The position numbers and the translations under genes were made by a program. From assembly GCA_017460955.1 (NCBI GenBank), contig JAFTZY010000048.1, positions 62,001 through 126,000 of the forward strand: 64,000 nucleotides of DNA, given 5' to 3'. Shown here one piece after another: positions 56,632 to 64,000 of the stretch. The notes under the pieces are model-generated. The model had not been told where the DNA came from and searched no databases. It was given only the letters and a program-made list of their open reading frames with translations. The stretch comes from Oscillospiraceae bacterium. GTDB lineage: Bacteria; Bacillota; Clostridia; Oscillospirales; Ruminococcaceae. Each line of letters opens with the position of its first letter. Within the stretch, counting starts at the first letter, position 1.

Positions 56632-58560
56632 TCAATGGACAGCATCGAGCGCATCGGGATGCGCGGCAAGATAATCCGGGCTGACATAGATCACGATATA
56701 ATTCTCCGTCTCGTTAAAGAGCGTAAAGCCGGCTGCTTCGATATACGGCATCGCAAAATCCGTATTCTCATCGGCACGGGACAGCACGAGGAAGTCGTAC
56801 TTGTCCAGATCATACACGCCGGTGTAGGCGCCCTCTGCGGCCGGATCCGGGATGAGGTCCTTCTTGTCGAAGCTGTACAGCTCCCTGCGCTCGGCGATGT
56901 GGGGCAGGAACCAGATGTTCGAGAGCACGGAGGCATCCCGCGGCACGGTATCAAGGCACGCTTCCATGTTCTGATAATGCTCGGGGCGGTTCTTGTACGA
57001 ATCGTAGTAGCTGAGCTTGACGGAGACAAGGCTGCATGCGGTGATGACGGAGACGCCGGCGGCAACGACCGCCATGGTGCTGCGCTTTTTCGGCTCCATG
57101 TCATCGAGGTTGACAAGCACCATATAGATCAGCAGCGCGGACGGCCCGAAGATGTACTGGAAGCCGATATTTGCGGCATACCCGTACCCGGCGCCGATCA
57201 CAAGGTTCATGACCACATACGGGATGATGAGCCAGAAGCGGCGGATCTTCCGGGTCATCAGCGGCAGGAACAGCACGGGGAGCATGGTCTGCAAAAAGAA
57301 CAGGAGGGTCTGCTCCTGTACGAACAGGCTGAAGAAATAGGCAGGATCCGTCAGGACGTTCTTTACGATCCCCGCAAAGCCCGCGTCCGCATCGATGGTC
57401 AGGATGCCGAACCGGGAGGAGGTCATCATCTTTCCGTCGCCGTACTCGGTAAGGTAATGCATGATGAGCACAAAGTAGATCCCGGAGAGCACGGTCATCA
57501 CAAGGCCGTGCAGGCGTGCCCGGCTCTTCTCATCGAAGAACAGGAACATGCCGATGCACATCACATACAGCGGTGCATCCTCCTTGACGATGCACACGAG
57601 CACGGTGAAAATGTACACCGCGATGTACTTGCGCTGATCGACGGCATACATCAGGCACATCAGGAGCGTCGGCAGGAAGCAGTTCTCGTGGAATTCATAA
57701 TAGCACGGGGCGAGCAGTCCCGAGCAGAAGATGTAGATCATGCACACCGAGATCCGGTGCAGTCCCCTGTAGCCGTGGCGCTTGGCAAGCAGGTACAGCG
57801 GGATCACGCCGCCCATGGACAGCACGGCCTGGGAGAAGAACAGCGTATCCTCCGAGGGATGGAGCTTATAGAAGGGCACGAGGAGGTAGTAGATATAGGA
57901 GGCATGGACCTTGAAATGCGAGAGCAGGTAGTCACGCTCGCAGGTCGTGTCCGCGGAGAGGTCGGTGCCGAGACTGTGGAACATCTGCGCGAAGATGCCG
58001 AAGTCAAAGGTACACGTTGAGAAGACACGGTGCCTGTCCCAGGTGGTCACGAAGATATAGGCCGTCACTGCCGCCGCCACAGAGAAGATGATGGCAGCAC
58101 ATGTCCAGTCCGGCATTTTTTCCAAGGATTCATGACAGAGCTTGCTCATACCGTAGCTGAGGAACACGACGGCGACCAGTGAGACGCCGATGGCAAGGTA
58201 GTAATTGTCCGCACGCCACACCACCGACAGCGAAAAGCTGAGCACGCCCGTAAAGAGCATGGCCTGGTCAAAAAAGCGCAGCCGTTCCGGCAGGAGCGCA
58301 TACAAAAGCGTGAGTGCCGCAAAGCACACAAGGATCCATGCAACCATGCCGCCGAAGGAGCTGCCGTTCACATAGTCCTTCCATGCGCCGATCACATCGA
58401 TCTTGTCCTTGGCTGCACTGCGCACCATGGCGCCGGCGATCAGAAAGTAGACCCCTGCAAAGCGGGTGAGCAGCATATCCGGGAAGCCGCAGCCTTTCAG
58501 AAATTTCCCCACAGGGTCCGGCAGCTGCGGCCACCGCTGTTCCTTGACTGAATTATCCAT
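56632..58560 (-). CDS. DUF2079 multi-pass membrane protein
   Basis: The 642-residue protein has about twelve helices and an extracytoplasmic C-terminal domain. The DUF2079 core is FDFGIFAQMFHSL, then LLSHFKVHASYIYYLLVPFY, TLFFSQAVLS and YYEFHENCFLPTLL. These resemble GT-C glycosyltransferases, but no activity is established. MDNSVKEQ at 58560 is the start and overlaps the whiA stop by 8 bases, so it is translated with the whiA operon. It ends at a strong terminator. Confidence 0.8.
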   Translation of the reverse strand: MDNSVKEQRWPQLPDPVGKFLKGCGFPDMLLTRFAGVYFLIAGAMVRSAAKDKIDVIGAWKDYVNGSSFGGMVAWILVCFAALTLLYALLPERLRFFDQAMLFTGVLSFSLSVVWRADNYYLAIGVSLVAVVFLSYGMSKLCHESLEKMPDWTCAAIIFSVAAAVTAYIFVTTWDRHRVFSTCTFDFGIFAQMFHSLGTDLSADTTCERDYLLSHFKVHASYIYYLLVPFYKLHPSEDTLFFSQAVLSMGGVIPLYLLAKRHGYRGLHRISVCMIYIFCSGLLAPCYYEFHENCFLPTLLMCLMYAVDQRKYIAVYIFTVLVCIVKEDAPLYVMCIGMFLFFDEKSRARLHGLVMTVLSGIYFVLIMHYLTEYGDGKMMTSSRFGILTIDADAGFAGIVKNVLTDPAYFFSLFVQEQTLLFFLQTMLPVLFLPLMTRKIRRFWLIIPYVVMNLVIGAGYGYAANIGFQYIFGPSALLIYMVLVNLDDMEPKKRSTMAVVAAGVSVITACSLVSVKLSYYDSYKNRPEHYQNMEACLDTVPRDASVLSNIWFLPHIAERRELYSFDKKDLIPDPAAEGAYTGVYDLDKYDFLVLSRADENTDFAMPYIEAAGFTLFNETENYIVIYVSPDYLAAHPDALDAVH

Positions 58561-59476
58561 AGATTTCTCCCATCTCCTCACGGTATGTTTGCGCCACGGC
58601 AGCGATCCTGCGGAACCGGTGGTTGACACCGGAGCGCCCGATGGGCTTCTCGAGCAGCTCGCACAGATCCTGGAGGCTCAGATGCGGGTTCTCGAGCCGC
58701 AGTCCGGCCAGCTCCCGCAGCTCCGGCGAGAGCTTCTGCAGTCCCCCGTCATGGCGGATGATGTCCTCGATGTCCCGGCACTGGCGCTGTGCAGCCGAGA
58801 TCACCTTGTCGATATTGGCCATATCGCAGTTGTTCATACGGTTGACCTTGTTCTTGACCTCCTTGTCGATCTTGATGTCGATGAGGTCCAGGGTGCATTT
58901 CTGCGCCCCCATGAAGGTCAGCAGATCCCCGATCCCCTCGCTGTCCTTGAGGTAGGCCGACCACGAATAGCGCCGCTTCGTGACATTCGGATGCACGCCC
59001 ACGCTGTACAGCAGGTCGCACAGCTCCCGGCACAGTCGCTCGGTAGGCGCTGTGAATTCGAGGTGGTATTCCTTGTTCGGATCGGTCACGGTGCCGCAGG
59101 TCAGGAACACCCCGCCCAGGAACGCCCCCATGCTGTTGACGGGGAGGTTGCGCATGTCGATGCAGCGCTCCTCATGGACGTGGAAGGTGTGCCGGATCTG
59201 CGTGACAAACGCCTCCTGCGTGATCCGGTAGATGTGCAGCACACCGCCGTCGCGCCGGGGCTTGGTCTCCACGGTGAGCGGCACTCCTGCGCCGAACACG
59301 GTCTTGATGAGCACGGGAAAGACCGCATCGAACACCGCACTCTCGCTTTTGAGACGGATCTCCTCCCGCGTCACCGCCCTGCCGAACAGGAGCATCCCGT
59401 ACAGGCATGCAAAGCGGCGGTCATGGTTATTGATGGTACTGCGGATGCATTCCCGTACCTGGTCGGAAAATGTCAC
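58553..59476 (-). CDS. whiA: WhiA, DNA-binding regulator/cell-division factor
   Basis: The 307-residue protein has a degenerate LAGLIDADG homing-endonuclease-like N-terminal part (GAFLGGVFLTCGTVTDPNKE, LEFTAPTERLCREL) and a C-terminal helix-turn-helix (LRLENPHLSLQDLCELL, GRSGVNHRFRRI). In Gram-positives it affects chromosome segregation and division. A GTG at 59485 touches the Shine-Dalgarno AGGAGG; the GTG at 59476, eight bases on, gives MTFSDQVREC, which fits the family start. The gene follows rapZ directly; yvcK, usually between them, is missing. Confidence 0.95.
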   Translation of the reverse strand: MTFSDQVRECIRSTINNHDRRFACLYGMLLFGRAVTREEIRLKSESAVFDAVFPVLIKTVFGAGVPLTVETKPRRDGGVLHIYRITQEAFVTQIRHTFHVHEERCIDMRNLPVNSMGAFLGGVFLTCGTVTDPNKEYHLEFTAPTERLCRELCDLLYSVGVHPNVTKRRYSWSAYLKDSEGIGDLLTFMGAQKCTLDLIDIKIDKEVKNKVNRMNNCDMANIDKVISAAQRQCRDIEDIIRHDGGLQKLSPELRELAGLRLENPHLSLQDLCELLEKPIGRSGVNHRFRRIAAVAQTYREEMGEIYG

Positions 59477-59491
59477 CGCTCTCACCTCCTG

Positions 59492-60358
59492 TCAGGGACT
59501 GGTCTTGGTAATATCCCGGTGCAGTTTATAGACGCGGATGCCCTCCTCGCGCAGGGCATCGCCCACAAGCTCGGCAAAGGTCACACTGCGGTGCTTGCCG
59601 CCCGTGCAGCCGAAGGCTACAACAAGCTGGCTCTTGCCCTCGCCGATGTACAGCGGGATCAGGAAATCGAGCAGATCCTTGATCTTTTTGAGAAGCTCCC
59701 TCGACTGCGGTGCATCCATCACATAGTCGCGCACGCAGCTCTCGCACCCGGTATGGGTCTTGAGCTCCGGCACATAGAAGGGATTGGGCAGGCAGCGCAC
59801 GTCGAACACAAGGTCCGCCTCGGTGGACACGCCGTACTTAAAGCCGAAGGACATGACCTTGACGACGATGGAATCCATCCGGTTTTCCAGGAAGATCCCG
59901 CGGATCTCCTCGCCGAGCTGCTGGGCGCTCAGGTGGGAGGTCTCGATGTAGTAGTCGGCCCGCATCCGCAGAGGGGCGAGCTGCTCGCGCTCGAGCCCGA
60001 TGGCTTCCCGCAGGGAGGCGCAGCGGTCCCCGAGCGGATGCTTGCGGCGGGTCTCCTTATAGCGCTTGATGAGCACATCGTCCGAGGCTTCGGTGAAGAT
60101 GACCTTGACGTTCTCGTGCATGTCGTTCTTGAGTGTTTGCAGGCACTGGAAGATCTCCGAGAACAAATCGCCCGTGCGGATGTCCACCGCAACGGCCACA
60201 CGATTGAGATTCCCCTCGGTATGCTCACAGATGTCCACGAATTTCGGGATCAGCTGCGGCGGCAGATTGTCGATGCAGTAGAACCCGATGTCCTCGAGCA
60301 CCTTCATGGCGGTCGATTTTCCGGAACCGGACATGCCGGTGATCATAACAAGCTGCAT
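59492..60358 (-). CDS. rapZ: RNase adapter RapZ / nucleotide-binding protein YvcJ
   Basis: The 288-residue P-loop protein has Walker A ITGMSGSGKSTAMKVLED, FYCIDNLPPQLIP, VDIRTG, TRRKHPLGD and the C-terminal VAFGCTGGKHRSVTFAELV. In E. coli RapZ guides RNase E to the GlmZ sRNA; in Bacillus the homologue YvcJ hydrolyses GTP and affects competence. It begins three bases after the murB stop and is followed 15 bases later by whiA. Confidence 0.96.
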   Translation of the reverse strand: MQLVMITGMSGSGKSTAMKVLEDIGFYCIDNLPPQLIPKFVDICEHTEGNLNRVAVAVDIRTGDLFSEIFQCLQTLKNDMHENVKVIFTEASDDVLIKRYKETRRKHPLGDRCASLREAIGLEREQLAPLRMRADYYIETSHLSAQQLGEEIRGIFLENRMDSIVVKVMSFGFKYGVSTEADLVFDVRCLPNPFYVPELKTHTGCESCVRDYVMDAPQSRELLKKIKDLLDFLIPLYIGEGKSQLVVAFGCTGGKHRSVTFAELVGDALREEGIRVYKLHRDITKTSP

Positions 60359-60361
60359 GGA

Positions 60362-61306
60362 TCATTCACGCTCCCAACCGGTATTGCCGAGCAGGACGGG
60401 CTCGAGCTCGAGCACATAGCCCGTATCCTGCCGCACCTTCTCACGCACCCTGCGGCACAGCATGAGCACATCCTCACATGTTGCATCGAAGCGGTTGACC
60501 ACAAAGCCGGCATGCTTCTCACTGACCTGCGCACCGCCCACGGTCAGGCCCTTGAGCCCGCATTCGTCGATGAGCTTGGAGGCAAAGCTCCCCTCCGGGC
60601 GCTTGAAGGTGCTCCCGGCGCTCGGGTAATTGAGCGGCTGCTTCTCACTGCGGCGGCGCAGGAAGTCCTGCATTTTCGCGGTGATCTCCGCTTTGTCCCC
60701 GCCCTCAAGGCGCACAGTCACCGACAGGATGACTGACGGCTCCTCCATAAAGCGGCTGTGACGGTAGGACAGCCCGAGCGCATCGGCATCCGCTGTATGC
60801 ACCTGTCCGTCATAGGTCATGTACTCGCAGGCCGTGACGATGTCGCGCATCTCATAGCCGTAGGCACCGGCGTTCATGTAGAGCGCACCGCCGATGCTGC
60901 CGGGGATGCCGGACAGTCCCTCCATGCCGGTAAGGGAGAACTCCTCCGCCGTCCTTGCCGCCCTTGAAAGCGGCACTGCCGCACCGAAGCAGATCGTGTG
61001 CGGGTCATTTTCTGCGGCCTCACGCTCCTCGAGGGTGCTGTTCTGATACAGCGGCCCTAAGTGCAGGATGACGCCGCGGAACCCGTCGTCGGCGGCAAGC
61101 ACGTTGCTCCCCTTCCCGATGACAAAGAACGGGATGTGCTCCGACGCAAACAGCCTCAGAAGCTGTGAGAGTCCCCATTTCGAGCCGACCTCGATCCAGT
61201 AATCGGCTGTGCCGCCGATGCGGAAGGAGGTGTGCTCGCACAGCGGCACGCGCTCGAGAAGCTCCATCTCATAGCGCTCACAGATCTCCAGCAGTTTCTC
61301 TTTCAT
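60362..61306 (-). CDS. murB: UDP-N-acetylenolpyruvoylglucosamine reductase
   Basis: FAD/NADPH enzyme that makes UDP-N-acetylmuramate for peptidoglycan. The 314-residue type-II-like product has the FAD site TSFRIGGTADYWIEV, VIGKGSNVLAADDGF, GMEGLSGIPGSIGGALYMNA, YRHSRF, the catalytic serine in NYPSAGSTFKRPEGSFASKL and the glutamate in VLELEPVLLG. It lies between hprK (12 bases) and rapZ (3 bases). Confidence 0.96.
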   Translation of the reverse strand: MKEKLLEICERYEMELLERVPLCEHTSFRIGGTADYWIEVGSKWGLSQLLRLFASEHIPFFVIGKGSNVLAADDGFRGVILHLGPLYQNSTLEEREAAENDPHTICFGAAVPLSRAARTAEEFSLTGMEGLSGIPGSIGGALYMNAGAYGYEMRDIVTACEYMTYDGQVHTADADALGLSYRHSRFMEEPSVILSVTVRLEGGDKAEITAKMQDFLRRRSEKQPLNYPSAGSTFKRPEGSFASKLIDECGLKGLTVGGAQVSEKHAGFVVNRFDATCEDVLMLCRRVREKVRQDTGYVLELEPVLLGNTGWERE

Positions 61307-61318
61307 AGGGACCTCCCT

Positions 61319-62278
61319 TTAGAATGCATCATAATCCTTGACGGATTCCGTGCCCTCCATATCCATGCCGAGGCGGTCGAGCAGCTCGGTCGCAGCATTA
61401 TAGCCCATCTTCTTCTGGCGGTTGTTCATGGCGGCCACCTCGAGGATGACGGCAAGGTTACGGCCGGGCTTGACGGGGATCGTCAGGGACGGCACCTTGA
61501 CACCGAGGATGGAGGCATACTGCGTATCCACGCCCATACGGTCGTAGATCTTCTCCGGATTCCACAGCTCCATCTCCACGAGCAGGTCGATCTTCTCGGT
61601 CATCTTGACCGCGCCCATACCGAACAGACGGCGTGCGTTGATGATGCCGATGCCGCGCAGCTCCAGGAAGTGCCGGATGTTGTCCGGGGAGCTGCCGACC
61701 AGGCTGATATTGGACACCTTGCGGATCTCCACGGCATCGTCTGCGACCAGACGGTGGCCGCGCTTGACAAGCTCAATGGCGGTCTCGCTCTTGCCGACGC
61801 CGCTCTCACCGGTGATGAACACGCCCTCGCCGTAGATCTCGATGAGCACGCCGTGGCGCGTGATACGCGGGGCAAGGTTCAGGTTCAGGAAGGCAATGAG
61901 GCCCGACATGAAATTCGAGGTGCTCTCCTTGCTGCGCAGCAGGGGCATCTCAAACTTCTGGGCAAGCTCGAGCATTTCGGCAAAATACGGAAGCTCCCTG
62001 GTGATGATGAGGGCCGGCAGCTTCTGGGAGAACAGCAGCTCTAAGCGCTCGCGTCTTGTCTTTTCGTCGATCGTGGAAAGATACGCGAACTCCATCTTGC
62101 CGATGATCTGGATGCGCTCGGGATTGAAGTACTCATAGAAGCCCATGAGCTGGAGTCCCGGACGGTTGACATCGTTCTCATCGATCAGGAGCTCCTCGGG
62201 ATCCTTCGGGGTGTAGATCACCTCAAGCTTGAATTCGTCAATGATCTTCTTGAGGGAAATGGTAAACTTGTCTGCCAT
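61319..62278 (-). CDS. hprK: HPr kinase/phosphorylase
   Basis: Phosphorylates HPr on serine to drive carbon catabolite repression and reverses it with phosphate. The 319-residue product has Walker A GVFITGESGVGKSETAIEL, the Asp-bearing RLVADDAVEI and the family signature LELRGIGIINARRLFGMGAV. Its presence means CcpA/HPr-type catabolite repression is likely in this organism, relevant to the cellulase and GH13 genes. The ATG at 62278 is chosen because AAGGAG lies eight bases before it. Confidence 0.97.
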   Translation of the reverse strand: MADKFTISLKKIIDEFKLEVIYTPKDPEELLIDENDVNRPGLQLMGFYEYFNPERIQIIGKMEFAYLSTIDEKTRRERLELLFSQKLPALIITRELPYFAEMLELAQKFEMPLLRSKESTSNFMSGLIAFLNLNLAPRITRHGVLIEIYGEGVFITGESGVGKSETAIELVKRGHRLVADDAVEIRKVSNISLVGSSPDNIRHFLELRGIGIINARRLFGMGAVKMTEKIDLLVEMELWNPEKIYDRMGVDTQYASILGVKVPSLTIPVKPGRNLAVILEVAAMNNRQKKMGYNAATELLDRLGMDMEGTESVKDYDAF

Positions 62279-62318
62279 TGCATTCACTCCTTAATATATG
62301 TTTTGATCCGGCACTGCG

Positions 62319-63509
62319 TTATTCCTGTGTTTCTTCCTCCTGGGGCGCAGGTCCGGTTTCTTCCTCGTCATTCTCTTCCTCCTGCACGGGCAGGGGTGCA
62401 AGGATGCAGTCCCCCGCATCCGCCGATGCCGGCACGGCACCGAGCCATTCGATGAGGCACGGGGCTTTGTCCGTCAGACCCGTCAGGATCTGTGCCTGTG
62501 CGCCCATGGACGGATCGGCCGTTACGAGCAGCAGATCCAGCGTCTCCATCCCCTCCACGGCGGACAGGGCATCGCTGCGGCCGTCGAGCGCCTCGGCGCC
62601 GTCAATGCCGATCCAGAACGCGGCATCCGGTGCTGCCTCCTGCATGGCCCCGGCCACATCCATGAGTGCTGTATAGCGGTCGAGCGCTGTGCATCTGGCA
62701 TCGAGCATGGCGGCATCGGACGACTTGAAGGGCGGGAACACCAGTCCCTCACACACAATGGTCTTAAAGCCCGCCTCGCCGATCTCCGCGGTGATGCTCG
62801 AGAGGTATTCCAGCGTCATATCGCTGAACGGGGACATCCACGGCACGCCCCCGTCATCGGGGGACGCATCGAGCCAGCGGTCGCCGGAGCCCGACAGGTG
62901 GTACGCCGTATCCGCATTGCTCTGCGGATAGTAGTGGTCCTCGAGTGCATTGATGACGGCAACGGGGGTATAGCCCTTGGCCTGCACGCTCGCATAGATC
63001 GACGAGAGCGGCAGAGCGGCCTGCACGGCCCCACTCCTTCCCGCATCGGGCAGGGAGGTGGCGTAGTACAGTCCTCCGCCCCTTGCCTTGAGCGGGATGA
63101 GCACATGGGTGGTATCCGCGGGCAGCGCACCGAGCGCTTCCAGAAGCGCCGTTTCCGAGGTAAGGTCGGAGGTGGACAGCAGCGTTCCGTTGATCCCCCG
63201 GGAGACCGGTGCTTCCGTGGGGGGCTCGGTCTCGGGTACGGCCTCTGCATCCGGCGTCTCATCGACAGCTTGTGTCTCCTCCGGGAGCGGCGTCGTTTCC
63301 GCCGGCTGCGCCTCTTCTGGCGCTGCCAGCAGCTGCCGCTCCTGCAAAAAGCGCAGGACGGGACCGCCGGCACTGTATCCGACAAAGCCGACCACGCCGA
63401 CCAGCAGGAGCGTCGTGATGACTGCGCCCGTGTTGCGCCGGAAGGTCCGCAGGCGCTCAAACCGGCTCTTTTCCCGGTAGATACGCCGTCCCTTGGGTTT
63501 GAGTTTCAT
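62319..63509 (-). CDS. Membrane-anchored protein with glycosidase-like domain
   Basis: The 396-residue protein has a basic N-terminus (MKLKPKGRRIYREKSRFERL), one membrane helix (about 30-50), a Pro/Glu/Thr-rich spacer (60-105) and an extracytoplasmic domain with TIM-barrel-like spacing: GALPADTTHVLIPLKARGGG, YTPVAVINALEDHYYP, PWMSPFSDMTLEYLSSITAE, GEAGFKTIVCEGLVFPPF. This resembles DUF4015-type putative glycoside hydrolases, but the acidic residues cannot be assigned with confidence. A Glu-rich tail ends it. AGAGGAG lies before the ATG; a longer frame to 63758 crosses the upstream gene. Confidence 0.65.
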   Translation of the reverse strand: MKLKPKGRRIYREKSRFERLRTFRRNTGAVITTLLLVGVVGFVGYSAGGPVLRFLQERQLLAAPEEAQPAETTPLPEETQAVDETPDAEAVPETEPPTEAPVSRGINGTLLSTSDLTSETALLEALGALPADTTHVLIPLKARGGGLYYATSLPDAGRSGAVQAALPLSSIYASVQAKGYTPVAVINALEDHYYPQSNADTAYHLSGSGDRWLDASPDDGGVPWMSPFSDMTLEYLSSITAEIGEAGFKTIVCEGLVFPPFKSSDAAMLDARCTALDRYTALMDVAGAMQEAAPDAAFWIGIDGAEALDGRSDALSAVEGMETLDLLLVTADPSMGAQAQILTGLTDKAPCLIEWLGAVPASADAGDCILAPLPVQEEENDEEETGPAPQEEETQE

Positions 63510-63556
63510 AGAGTTGCTCCTCTCCTGTGTTTCCTTGTTCTTTTTTTCTCTGTCAT

Positions 63557-63572
63557 GGGGAGGTACCTCCCC
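63557..63572. repeat. 16-base perfect palindrome
   Basis: GGGGAGGTACCTCCCC between the stop of the edge gene and the GH-like gene. It has no T tract; it may be a weak mRNA hairpin. Confidence 0.4.
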
Positions 63573-63577
63573 GGTAT

Positions 63578-64000
63578 TTACTGAAAAATGGCGTACACGG
63601 CCATGGACAGCACGCCCAGGAAGGCCAGCACTGCCGGGAATCCCCGGAAGGCAGCCGGGACCTCCCGGTTGTACAGACGGGCGCGCACGGCGGTGAGCAG
63701 CAGGGCTGTGAGCACAAAGCCCAGTCCCATATGCAGTCCGAACAGCATCGCGCTCCACGGGCCGGTCACATGCAGATAGCTCCCGTCGTACCGGAGCATC
63801 TGCACGGCACCCGTGCGGTGCAGCGACACCGGGTCGAACGCCTTGTACAGTGTACCCATCACCGCGCAGTTGAATGCAGCCAGATGGATATATTTTTTAT
63901 ACGGGGCAAACCACTGCTTCAACAATAGCTGCAAAAGCGCCAGCACAGTGAGATACAGCACACCGACCACAGCGGTGTACAGAAGCGGCAGTACAAGGCT
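63578..64000 (-). CDS. Integral membrane protein, 5' end outside the window
   Basis: The frame is open to the right edge; only the last 140 residues are visible. Four hydrophobic helices are predicted (from LYLTVLALLQLLLKQW, AAFNCAVMGTLYKAF, WSAMLFGLHMGLGFVLTALL and FPAVLAFLGVLSMAVYAIF). There is no recognisable family in this part. A GTG at 63970 could start a short version, but the ten codons before it are also hydrophobic and open, so the true start is probably beyond 64000. Confidence 0.6.
   Translation of the reverse strand, partial: SLVLPLLYTAVVGVLYLTVLALLQLLLKQWFAPYKKYIHLAAFNCAVMGTLYKAFDPVSLHRTGAVQMLRYDGSYLHVTGPWSAMLFGLHMGLGFVLTALLLTAVRARLYNREVPAAFRGFPAVLAFLGVLSMAVYAIFQ

Noticed and set aside
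54264..56684. 806-codon rightward open frame
   Set aside because: Fully antisense to dnaE; composition follows the complementary third-position bias and no domain is recognisable.

Overview
The window is about 64 kb of a GC-rich Gram-positive chromosome. The best fit is an anaerobic, fibre-degrading member of the Oscillospiraceae (Ruminococcus-like). The evidence is three secreted proteins with dockerin-type duplicated Ca-binding repeats (a GH9 cellulase, a GH25 lysozyme and a transglutaminase-like protein), a TM1266-type Fe-only hydrogenase regulator, HprK/RapZ/WhiA, a lysine riboswitch and a THF riboswitch. The species assignment is inference. No rRNA, tRNA, CRISPR array, IS element or prophage block was seen; most of the window is core chromosome.

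Layout. 1-8.3 kb: lepA (cut by the left edge), a small membrane protein, a parvulin-type foldase with an acidic repeat insert, nth, secA, a SAM methyltransferase and hslO. 8.2-12.6 kb: divergent lysozyme-dockerin and GH9-dockerin genes. 12.7-19.5 kb: a tightly packed leftward operon with a divergent HSP90-family ATPase, two stand-alone members of an uncharacterised helical-repeat family, a third copy fused to a DUF4026/DUF2314-like C-terminus, and two single-pass membrane proteins, one only 32 residues long. This is the most unusual locus in the window. 19.6-23.8 kb: TM1266 regulator and a MacA/MacB-like export system. 23.9-30.4 kb: transglutaminase-dockerin, leuB, ilvE, a YitT protein, a rhomboid protease, a phosphoribosyltransferase-like protein and a lipoprotein. 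30.6-36.3 kb: GH13-DUF1653 enzyme, ECF sigma/anti-sigma pair, a PAS-GGDEF-EAL protein and queA. 36.4-40.6 kb: lysine riboswitch, asd-dapA-dapB, then a low-GC, apparently frameshifted FxLYD-like gene. 40.7-49.9 kb, all leftward: alanine/Na+ symporter, DUF5131 protein, anion permease, pnp, rpsO, an HD hydrolase, a YesL-like protein, a membrane protein and proC. 50-53 kb: pfkA and a THF riboswitch controlling folate transport (folT-like) and folC. 53.1-64 kb, leftward: dnaE, a DUF2079 membrane protein, whiA, rapZ, murB, hprK, a membrane-anchored GH-like protein and a membrane protein cut by the right edge.

Regulation is readable in many places. Most intergenic gaps contain a sigma-A promoter with a 17-18 bp spacer and an extended -10 (TGG or TGC directly before TATAAT/TATGAT), and strong GC-rich hairpin terminators separate convergent units. 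Many genes in operons overlap by 4 or 8 bases, which suggests translational coupling. Several starts were moved to an internal ATG or GTG because the Shine-Dalgarno sequence lies 6-9 bases before it. The long open frames antisense to secA, pnp, dnaE and the HSP90 gene are GC-codon-bias shadows and were left out.
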